A stretch of 7,011 bases of DNA from Nitrospirales bacterium. GTDB taxonomy: Bacteria > Nitrospirota > Nitrospiria > Nitrospirales > UBA8639. The DNA is taken from positions 1-7,011 of the forward strand of contig JAJDBO010000266.1 of NCBI GenBank assembly GCA_029261305.1, given 5' to 3'. Position 1 is the first letter of the stretch, and every line of letters begins with the position of its first letter. The notes below the pieces were generated by a model, which had not been told where the DNA came from, searched no databases, and was given only the letters and a program-made list of their open reading frames with translations. Made by a program: the position numbers and the translations under genes. This document shows, in pieces, positions 1-6,381 of this stretch.

Positions 1-531
<531 letters not shown>

Positions 532-586
532 AACCTGAAGAGGGATTTCCGGTTTCCTCAATTTCCTACCTAATCTGTATTCATTT

Positions 587-1540
587 ATGAATGAAAATTC
601 ACCTATATTTATTGCTGGCCACTGTGGTGTGGTCGGAGCAGCTTTGGTGCGTGGATTTCGAAAGAATGGTTTTCGGAATTTAATACTTCGGACTCGGCAA
701 GAAGTCGATTTAACTTCACGTGAAGCGGCCTTCGAATTATTTGGGAAAACTCGTCCTCAGTATGTGGTGATCGCTGCTGCAAAAGTAGGGGGTATCTCTG
801 CGAATATGGCTGCCCCTGTTGAGTTTTTGCTTGATAACCTGAAAATTCAGAACAATGTCATGGAAGCCTGCCTGCACTACCGGGTGACAAAAACTATATT
901 CCTAGGAAGCTCGTGTATCTATCCAAGAGACTCGCCACAGCCCATGCGCGAGGACTATTTTATGCACGGTCCTGTGGAGCCTACCAATGAGTCCTATGCT
1001 GTTGCCAAGATTGCAGGTATTCGTTTGGCGTGGGCACTGCATAAACAGTACGGTTTAAACATCGTGTGTCCCATGCCCTGTAATGTATATGGTCCAGGGG
1101 ATCATTTTGAATACGAGCGATCTCATGTGGTTTCTGCCATGGTGCGTCGGTTTATGGAAGCAAGGTGTAGCAATATCCCAAAAGTTACTCTATGGGGAAC
1201 AGGTACTGCCCGTCGTGAGCTTATGCACGTTGATGACTTGGCTGACGCTTGTTTATTCCTATTGAGGCACTTTGATCAACCGGACCTTGTGAATGTTGGC
1301 ACGGGAATAGACTATACGATCGCTGAGCTGGCCTTGATGATTGCTAAGGTTGTTGGGTACCAAGGTGTGTTGGAATGGGATCTGACTAAACCTGACGGGA
1401 TGCCTAGAAAGTTATTGGATGTATCCCGATTGCAAGAGATGGGATGGAGGCACAAGATTGAACTGGAAGAGGGACTGAAGACTGTGCTGGTAGATTACGA
1501 ACAAAGATGTGATTTAGCCCCAGAGGTAGAGAGCCTATGA
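587..1540 (+). CDS. fcl: GDP-L-fucose synthase family epimerase/reductase (GDP-fucose or GDP-colitose synthase)
   Basis: 317 aa, the usual length for the family. Members take a GDP-4-keto-6-deoxy sugar, epimerise it (C3/C5, or C5 only in ColC) and reduce C4 with NADPH. An N-terminal Rossmann loop, GHCGVVG, lies at residues 11-17. The catalytic set is intact by alignment to the E. coli enzyme as I remember it: SSC at 108-110, YxxxK as Y137/K141, H180 and R188. Other hallmarks are AAAKVGGI (63-70), EPTNESYAVAKIAG (131-144), NVYGPGDHF (166-174) and KPDGMPRKLLDVS (268-280). The ATG start places the glycine loop where the family has it, but no convincing Shine-Dalgarno site precedes it, unlike most genes here. 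The stop overlaps the next start as ATGA. Neighbouring gmd makes its substrate. The dehydratase next door makes a ColC-like role (GDP-L-colitose) possible; sequence by eye cannot separate the two. Loop residue C13 replaces the Arg of typical bacterial members. Confidence 0.88.
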   Translation: MNENSPIFIAGHCGVVGAALVRGFRKNGFRNLILRTRQEVDLTSREAAFELFGKTRPQYVVIAAAKVGGISANMAAPVEFLLDNLKIQNNVMEACLHYRVTKTIFLGSSCIYPRDSPQPMREDYFMHGPVEPTNESYAVAKIAGIRLAWALHKQYGLNIVCPMPCNVYGPGDHFEYERSHVVSAMVRRFMEARCSNIPKVTLWGTGTARRELMHVDDLADACLFLLRHFDQPDLVNVGTGIDYTIAELALMIAKVVGYQGVLEWDLTKPDGMPRKLLDVSRLQEMGWRHKIELEEGLKTVLVDYEQRCDLAPEVESL

Positions 1541-2805
1541 ATGCGGACCTCACTCGTACTTTGCGCCAAGCACTAATGGCATTAATGGAAGATGAGAGGC
1601 GTTCAAATACCTTTAAGTCCCAGAAATATTGGTATCCCATCGCTCATGCGACATATGACATGGAAGAAATCATGACCACGGTGGAGAGCCTGTGTTCTTT
1701 TCAGACGACCATGTTGGAAAAAACCAGTCAGTTTGAATCGGATTTCTCTGGTTTACTCACGTGCAAAGAATCCATAATGGTAAATAGCGGCTCCTCAGCT
1801 GATCTTCTTATTGCCTTTGCCTTAGTCAACCCTCAAGTGAAGTTACTGGCTCCAGGAGATGAGATTCTGGTTCCTTCTGTTACATGGCCGACGCAGGTTT
1901 GGTCCGCTCTCATGGCAGGGCTCAAGGTGAAATTTGTGGATGCAGATCCCAATACCTTGAATATGGATTTGAATGATCTGGCTGAAAAAATTTCTTCTCG
2001 AACGAAAGCTATCTCCCTGGTGCACCTTCTGGGAAATCCGTGTGATATGGATATTATTCAGACGCTATGTAAAAAACACGAACTCCTGTTGATTGAGGAT
2101 TGCTGTGAGGCACTCGGTGCCAAGTTCGGAGGTCAGGCCGTTGGAACCTTTGGGCTTGCCAGTAGTTTTTCGTTTTTTCTCTCCCACCATATAACCACTA
2201 TGGAAGGGGGAATGATTTGCTGTCAGGATGAAACCTTATCGGATATATTTCGTGTTTTCCGCGCCCATGGTTGGGCTCGGGGTCTAAAATATTCAAAGCC
2301 GCCAGATATAAAGGGGTTTGATGACCGGTATCTTTTTTTGAACTGGGGGTTTAATGTAAGACCTACCGAACTGCAGGCAGGATTTGGACTGGAGCAATTG
2401 AAGCGGCTACCGGCTTTTGATGTGCATCGGAAGAGGAATGCTCAATACTTCGAAAATTATGTTCGGAGTCGTAGTGCTTTCATAAAAACCATGCAAGTGC
2501 ATCCTAAGGCAGAATGTTCTTGGCTGGCGTTGCCTATTGTGCTTACAGACGAATGCCCTTTTACAAAGTATGAGTTGGTGACATACCTTGAAGGTAAAGG
2601 AGTGGAGACTCGACCGATTGTGGCAGGTAATCTAGCAAGGCAACCAGTCTGTGAGTGGTTTCCCGAAATGGAAACTGGGGAATTACCTGGGGCCGATATC
2701 ATACACGACCGGGGGTTTTATCTTGGCCTCTACCCCCTTGATGCAAAAAAAGAACTTGAACAGCTCATGGAAATATTCGAAATATTTTTACGGAAATATG
2801 AATAG
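1537..2805 (+). CDS. PLP-dependent GDP/CDP-4-keto-6-deoxyhexose 3-dehydratase (ColD/RfbH-like, DegT/DnrJ/EryC1/StrS fold)
   Basis: 422 aa, aspartate-aminotransferase fold. The N-terminal [10 protein letters not shown] (31-40) resembles the RfbH/DdhC group. The PLP phosphate loop is NSGSSA (83-88), and [10 protein letters not shown] (186-195) carries the cofactor-pairing D188. The active-site segment [14 protein letters not shown] (212-225) has H217 where aminotransferases keep the PLP-binding Lys, preceded by S216. Ser-His at this spot is the dehydratase pair known in E. coli ColD (S187/H188). Later blocks NVRPTELQ (273-280), GLEQLKRLP (284-292), CSWLALP (327-333) and [10 protein letters not shown] (357-366) also fit ColD. 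The cysteines that bind a 2Fe-2S cluster in CDP-sugar E1 enzymes are missing after the HGW at 244-246, arguing for a ColD-type, iron-sulfur-free mechanism. Expected reaction: loss of the 3-OH from GDP-4-keto-6-deoxymannose. The start overlaps the previous stop (ATGA), with GAGG at 1523-1526 as ribosome site. The family is secure; the nucleotide (GDP) is inferred from neighbours. Confidence 0.85.
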   Translation: MNADLTRTLRQALMALMEDERRSNTFKSQKYWYPIAHATYDMEEIMTTVESLCSFQTTMLEKTSQFESDFSGLLTCKESIMVNSGSSADLLIAFALVNPQVKLLAPGDEILVPSVTWPTQVWSALMAGLKVKFVDADPNTLNMDLNDLAEKISSRTKAISLVHLLGNPCDMDIIQTLCKKHELLLIEDCCEALGAKFGGQAVGTFGLASSFSFFLSHHITTMEGGMICCQDETLSDIFRVFRAHGWARGLKYSKPPDIKGFDDRYLFLNWGFNVRPTELQAGFGLEQLKRLPAFDVHRKRNAQYFENYVRSRSAFIKTMQVHPKAECSWLALPIVLTDECPFTKYELVTYLEGKGVETRPIVAGNLARQPVCEWFPEMETGELPGADIIHDRGFYLGLYPLDAKKELEQLMEIFEIFLRKYE

Positions 2806-2891
2806 TTAGGATTACAAGAATACATTGATTTAGAGCAAAAACCGACTATGAGGCGAACCTGAAGATGATGGTTTAAGGTCATCAGGTCATG

Positions 2892-2897
2892 GGAGAG
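2892..2897 (+). promoter_or_regulatory. Ribosome binding site deciding the glycosyltransferase start
   Basis: GGAGAG ends 7 bases before the ATG at 2905. An in-frame TTG at 2899 would leave only one base of spacing, so the ATG is preferred. Confidence 0.6.
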
Positions 2898-2904
2898 ATT
2901 GATA

Positions 2905-3648
2905 ATGACACCAGAGATTTCCATTATTTTGCCTGTTTATAACGAGGCAGAAACAGTTGAAAAAACATTAAGGGTGTTAAATTGTCTTGTAAATGTCCCC
3001 CATGAAGTTGTGATTGTCTACGACTCAGATAGCGATACGACCATTCCGGTTGTGAAAAACCTTCAAAAGGAAATTAAAACTTTACTTCTTCAGAAGAACC
3101 TTTACGGGGCTGGTGTCGTCAATGCAATAAAGACAGGGTTCAAAGTGACTAATACTCCCGTTGTTTGTATATATACTGCGGATTTTGCTGATCAACCTGA
3201 TGCAATTGATTTGATGTACAAAAAGGTCCAACAGGGATTCGATATTGTAAGTGGATCTAGATATATTCCTGGGGGGCAAAAGTATGGCGGACCGTGGCTT
3301 CAAACGAAACTTTCGAGGGTGGGGAATTGTCTATTCAGAATCCTTACGCACTTTCCTCTTACGGATGTTACCTACTCGTTTAAAATGTACCGTCGAGATG
3401 TTATTGACAATATCTCAATTGAGTACGATGCAGGTTGGGTTATTTCCCTTGAAATTTGCTTAAAGGCATACTTGAAGGGGTTTAAGTTTGCCGAGATCCC
3501 AGCGGTTTGGATAGCACGACAACAGGGTGAATCCAAGTTTTCGCTAGGGAAATGGCTTCCCGTGTATTTACGCCTGTTCTTTTATGGTGTTTGGCATATC
3601 AATAAGGGAAGACTCTATGGGTGGCAACACCAAGAAATTCAGAACTGA
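2905..3648 (+). CDS. Family 2 glycosyltransferase, dolichol-phosphate mannosyltransferase type
   Basis: 247 aa, a single GT-A catalytic domain. It opens with the classic PEISIILPVYNEAETVEKTL (3-22), followed by EVVIVYDSDSDTT (35-46), GAGVVNAIKTGF (68-79), the metal/nucleotide region YTADFADQPD (90-99), SGSRYIPGG (116-124), TDVTYSFKMYRRDVID (153-168) and a basic C-terminal KFSLGKWLPVYLR (211-223). Relatives use GDP-mannose or another nucleotide sugar to glycosylate a polyprenyl phosphate or a growing glycan. The first Asp of the usual DxD-like motif is Thr (T91-A92-D93), a pattern I recall from this subfamily. No GtrA-like or multi-helix membrane tail follows, so the enzyme is soluble or only peripherally attached at the inner membrane. 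Spacers of 99 bases flank it on both sides, suggesting looser coupling than the upstream pair. Donor and acceptor cannot be read from sequence; a GDP-deoxyhexose donor is inferred from context only. Confidence 0.9.
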   Translation: MTPEISIILPVYNEAETVEKTLRVLNCLVNVPHEVVIVYDSDSDTTIPVVKNLQKEIKTLLLQKNLYGAGVVNAIKTGFKVTNTPVVCIYTADFADQPDAIDLMYKKVQQGFDIVSGSRYIPGGQKYGGPWLQTKLSRVGNCLFRILTHFPLTDVTYSFKMYRRDVIDNISIEYDAGWVISLEICLKAYLKGFKFAEIPAVWIARQQGESKFSLGKWLPVYLRLFFYGVWHINKGRLYGWQHQEIQN

Positions 3649-3733
3649 TGATTGGACTGATCGTGGACATTATTATGCGTGCTAATATGACGTCTTTACT
3701 TGGTGCTTTTCCCTCTGGACTGGGTAGGTAATG

Positions 3734-3740
3734 AAGGTGA
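3734..3740 (+). promoter_or_regulatory. Ribosome binding site deciding the radical SAM protein start
   Basis: AAGGTGA ends 7 bases before the ATG at 3748. The frame also stays open upstream to a TTG at 3700, but no comparable site precedes that codon and the extra 16 residues match no domain, so 3748 is chosen. Confidence 0.6.
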
Positions 3741-3747
3741 ATCTAGG

Positions 3748-5532
3748 ATGAGCCGAGAAACTGGTCATGTAACCTCAAATGACTCGAATGACTCGAGTGT
3801 GTTCCATATTGATATCGATGAACATCGGCATGGCTCAGCTGGCATGCACGATCTTATAGATGTTCAAAATATCAACAGGACCTTAAAGAAAAATGAAATT
3901 TTATCAGAATTTAAATCCATCTATTTGACGCCACCCTCGACTTTTCAGCGAGGCCGGCAAAAAATGCTTTTGGTTCAAGGCCCACACGATGAACGGGCAG
4001 GCACTGCCATGTTTCCGCTTGGCCTTGGATACATTGCCAGAGTTCTTGTTGATATTGGGGTAGAAGTCGAGGTGCTCGATGCCCACGCGGAGAAGTTATC
4101 GCCAGAGGAGACCCTGGAGAGAGTAAAAAGTAAAGATTGTCAGATTATTGGAATAACGGCTCTCTCTACTCAATATGGATTTGTAAAATGGATTGTCAAT
4201 GAGGTTAAGCAAGGTCGCCCTGACGTCAAGATCATTGTTGGTGGCCAGCTTGCGCACTATAACTCCCATACTCTTATAGAACATTCCCTGACAGATATCT
4301 GTGTTATCGGAGAAGGCGAGATCACTGTTCAGGACATTATTTACAATATGGAAGATCTTACCAAGGTCGCAGGCATCGCCTATAGAGATGGAGATGGGCA
4401 GTATCGGCGTAACCCAGATCGTCCACGGATCTTTAACCCAGACGCCATTCCATTCCCGTATTGGGATGCGTTTAATATGGATTATTATTTTACGACCGGT
4501 GTTTTCAGCAGAGCCCGTAGAGCTGTGAATATTCTTTCATCTAGGGGATGTCCGTATTCATGCACATTTTGTTCTCTCTCATTCCCGAATGTCACTTACA
4601 GAAGTGTGGACAATGTAGTTGAAGAAATTCAACTCCTAAAAGATCGTTATGATGTCAATGGAGTCATGTTCTGTGATGAACTGTTCGTTATTGATAAAAA
4701 GCAAGTGTATGAATTTTGTGAAAAGCTGAAGCCTCTAAACATTTCTTGGGGTGGGCAAGGACGTGCGAATATTGTTAACGATGATGAGAAATTACTCAGG
4801 GCGATGAAAGAAGCGGGGGCGGCGTATATCGGATATGGCCTCGAATCGTCCACTAATGAAATGCTCAAGAAAATGGAGAAAAAAGCCACGCTTCAGCATA
4901 ATATAAATTGCGTGAAAACCGCTCAGAAAGTTGGCCTTGTGGTTGTGGCTCAATATCTGTTTGGGTTTCCTGGAGAAAACCTGGAGTCCGTCAAGGCTGG
5001 AATCGAATATTTTAAGGAAGTTAACTATTGTCCCCCTTTGGGATCCCAAGCTGCCTGCCATATTTCCTTGGTCACCCCGTTGCCTGGGTCAGAACTCTAC
5101 GAAGAGTGTAAAAGGTCGGGCATGATTACGAATGAAGATGAATATTTGAGGAATATCTCCATTGGGTATTTTCATAATAAAGAGGTTGTGGTTAATCTCA
5201 CTTCGTTTTCTGATGATGAATTACTAGATCTGAAATATGCGACGCAGGAAATTATGGCCCAAAACCACCTGGAGTGGCTAAGGTCACAAGGATGGTTGTT
5301 TGCCGCGAAGTCCGCAATTCGAAGTATTCGTGAGATTTATCAGTATGAAGGCTTGTTTCTGTTGGTAGTCCGTCTAGCACGCAGAACCAAGAGAACGATA
5401 GCCCAGCTTGTACGTGGGGGAGTGGGTAAGTTGCGTCTTTGGAATGCTCTCTATCCAGGGAGCGAGGTGAAAACGGATTATATTTATCGATCGTCTCGTT
5501 CTGCGGAATTCAAGAAGGCCATTAAAAGTTAG
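3748..5532 (+). CDS. B12-binding-domain radical SAM protein, substrate unknown
   Basis: 594 aa from the ATG at 3748. Domains in order: an N-terminal extension (1-70) rich in Asn, Asp, Ser and His with no family match; a Rossmann-like cobalamin-binding domain (about 72-205: KMLLVQGP, FPLGLGYIARVL at 89-100, IIGITALSTQ, KIIVGGQLAH, DICVIGEGE at 183-191); a radical SAM TIM barrel (about 258-480) with cluster ligands C268, C272 and C275 (GCPYSCTFC), GLESS at 364-368 and FGFPGE at 405-410; and a C-terminal tail (about 500-594) rich in Arg and Lys. It binds a 4Fe-4S cluster, cleaves S-adenosylmethionine and probably uses cobalamin. No DxHxxG motif is visible in the B12 domain, which is common in this class. 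Relatives include C-methyltransferases (such as hopanoid methylases), ring-forming and rearranging enzymes, so chemistry cannot be assigned. It sits 20 bases before an SDR gene inside a GDP-deoxysugar locus; modification of a sugar or its lipid carrier is inference. Confidence 0.9.
   Translation: MSRETGHVTSNDSNDSSVFHIDIDEHRHGSAGMHDLIDVQNINRTLKKNEILSEFKSIYLTPPSTFQRGRQKMLLVQGPHDERAGTAMFPLGLGYIARVLVDIGVEVEVLDAHAEKLSPEETLERVKSKDCQIIGITALSTQYGFVKWIVNEVKQGRPDVKIIVGGQLAHYNSHTLIEHSLTDICVIGEGEITVQDIIYNMEDLTKVAGIAYRDGDGQYRRNPDRPRIFNPDAIPFPYWDAFNMDYYFTTGVFSRARRAVNILSSRGCPYSCTFCSLSFPNVTYRSVDNVVEEIQLLKDRYDVNGVMFCDELFVIDKKQVYEFCEKLKPLNISWGGQGRANIVNDDEKLLRAMKEAGAAYIGYGLESSTNEMLKKMEKKATLQHNINCVKTAQKVGLVVVAQYLFGFPGENLESVKAGIEYFKEVNYCPPLGSQAACHISLVTPLPGSELYEECKRSGMITNEDEYLRNISIGYFHNKEVVVNLTSFSDDELLDLKYATQEIMAQNHLEWLRSQGWLFAAKSAIRSIREIYQYEGLFLLVVRLARRTKRTIAQLVRGGVGKLRLWNALYPGSEVKTDYIYRSSRSAEFKKAIKS
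3778..3795 (+). repeat. Two-copy 9-base tandem repeat in the radical SAM N-terminal extension
   Basis: AATGACTCG occurs twice in a row, in frame, encoding Asn-Asp-Ser twice (residues 11-16). It lies in the poorly conserved N-terminal extension and looks like a small in-frame duplication in a flexible segment. Confidence 0.8.
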
Positions 5533-5537
5533 AATGG

Positions 5538-5544
5538 GGAAGGA
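5538..5544 (+). promoter_or_regulatory. Ribosome binding site supporting a GTG start for the SDR gene
   Basis: GGAAGGA ends 8 bases before GTG at 5553. The nearby ATG at 5557 is in another frame, and the GTG puts the TGTSRGIG cofactor loop at residues 10-17, the normal distance for the family. Confidence 0.65.
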
Positions 5545-5552
5545 TTCAGTTC

Positions 5553-6257
5553 GTGTATGAGGGACAAGTAATCCTCGTCACTGGCACAAGTAGGGGTATT
5601 GGAGTCGGCCTTGTTGAGCATTTTCTTAAAGGTGGTGCTTTAGTTGAAGGATGTAGTCGTACCTCATCAAAAATTACCCACGACAACTATCACCATACAA
5701 TCGCTGATGTTTCGAGTGAGACTGATATGGCTAGTATGATGCGAGATATCCAAGATCGGAGGAACCGATTGGATGCGATCATCAATAATGCTGCCATCAC
5801 TCATCAAGGTTTTGTCATGACCTCAGGCAGGACTGCTCTCCAATCCTTATTTGAAATCAACGTTTTTGGTACCTATTTGGTTAGTCGAGAAGGGGCCAGG
5901 CTTATGCAGCGAAGAAAATATGGTCGGATTGTTAACATGGGTTCTATTGCGCTTAAAATGAAAATGGAAGGCAATGCCATTTATACTGCCTCTAAAGGCG
6001 CGGTGCTGGAGTTAACAAAGGTTCTTGCCAAAGAGTTGGGTCCCTTCAATATCACCTGCAACATGGTTGCCCCTGGGCTTTTTGATACCGAGATGTTTCA
6101 AAATTTGTCGAGTAAGATTCAGGAGAAATGCATGGATCAACTTGCGATTAAACGTATGTCGTCTATCTCTGATCTGACTAATGTTCTCGACTTCCTTCTC
6201 CGTAAAGAAAGCAATCTGATAACCGGACAAGAAATCTGTATCGGCACGACTTCCTAA
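5553..6257 (+). CDS. Short-chain dehydrogenase/reductase (classical, FabG-like)
   Basis: 234 aa, close to the usual length of about 240-250. An NAD(P)-dependent oxidoreductase of a ketone/alcohol, presumably cytoplasmic. Cofactor loop TGTSRGIG (10-17), SR at 35-36 after the second strand, ADV at 51-53 and NNAA at 78-81. The catalytic tetrad is complete: N103, S131, Y144 and K148 (YTASK). The substrate-loop proline motif APG is at 173-175. Basic residues R14 and R36 suggest NADPH rather than NADH. The C-terminus reads ITGQEICIGTTS, keeping the ITGQ of the family but losing the usual DGG ending. It starts at GTG 20 bases after the radical SAM stop, so the two are likely co-transcribed and may act on the same compound. 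FabG-type 3-oxoacyl reduction cannot be excluded, but reduction of a keto sugar or carrier intermediate fits the locus better (inference). Confidence 0.9.
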   Translation: MYEGQVILVTGTSRGIGVGLVEHFLKGGALVEGCSRTSSKITHDNYHHTIADVSSETDMASMMRDIQDRRNRLDAIINNAAITHQGFVMTSGRTALQSLFEINVFGTYLVSREGARLMQRRKYGRIVNMGSIALKMKMEGNAIYTASKGAVLELTKVLAKELGPFNITCNMVAPGLFDTEMFQNLSSKIQEKCMDQLAIKRMSSISDLTNVLDFLLRKESNLITGQEICIGTTS

Positions 6258-6330
6258 AAAATAGCCGTATCTGATTATCCGAATATTGGTAGGGGGGCCT
6301 TTTTCGCCGTTGTATTGTTACCCCTATTTA

Positions 6331-6358
6331 TTGACTATGTTGTTCATAGTTTTATAAA
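6331..6358 (+). promoter_or_regulatory. Candidate sigma70-type promoter for the methyltransferase gene
   Basis: TTGACT (6331-6336) and TATAAA (6353-6358) are separated by 16 bases; each matches the consensus at 5 of 6 positions. Transcription would begin near 6365, giving a short leader with the AAGGA site before GTG 6382. It lies in the 124-base gap after the SDR gene, the largest spacer in the window. Two hexamers can arise by chance in AT-rich spacers. Confidence 0.45.
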
Positions 6359-6366
6359 GCGAAATT

Positions 6367-6371
6367 AAGGA
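6367..6371 (+). promoter_or_regulatory. Ribosome binding site supporting a GTG start for the methyltransferase
   Basis: AAGGA ends 10 bases before GTG at 6382. It lies only one base from the alternative TTG at 6373, which is therefore less likely. No in-frame ATG occurs before 6775. Confidence 0.5.
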
Positions 6372-6381
6372 TTTGCCGAAA

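Noticed and set aside
532..586. Short inverted repeat GAGGGA (540-545) / TTCCTC (554-559) after gmd, terminator-like
   Set aside because: Six pairs with one G-U, an 8-base loop and no T tract; too weak for an intrinsic terminator, and the next gene follows closely on the same strand.
1404..1640. Minus-strand reading frames across the fucose-synthase/dehydratase junction and elsewhere
   Set aside because: Antisense shadows of well-supported genes with no recognisable protein features.
2876..2890. AGGTCAT repeated twice with 8-base spacing upstream of the glycosyltransferase
   Set aside because: Only two 7-base copies with no symmetry; most likely chance, and no known operator recognised.
3653..3688. 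Promoter-like hexamers (TGGACA and TAATAT) before the radical SAM gene
   Set aside because: Spacing is 13 bases, too short for a sigma70 promoter, and no better pair was found.
3700..3747. TTG-initiated extension of the radical SAM protein by 16 residues
   Set aside because: No good ribosome site before the TTG, whereas AAGGTGA lies 7 bases before the ATG at 3748.
6285..6310. G-run followed by CCTTTTT after the SDR gene as a terminator
   Set aside because: There is a T tract but I cannot fold a convincing GC stem before it; the G-run has no matching C-run.
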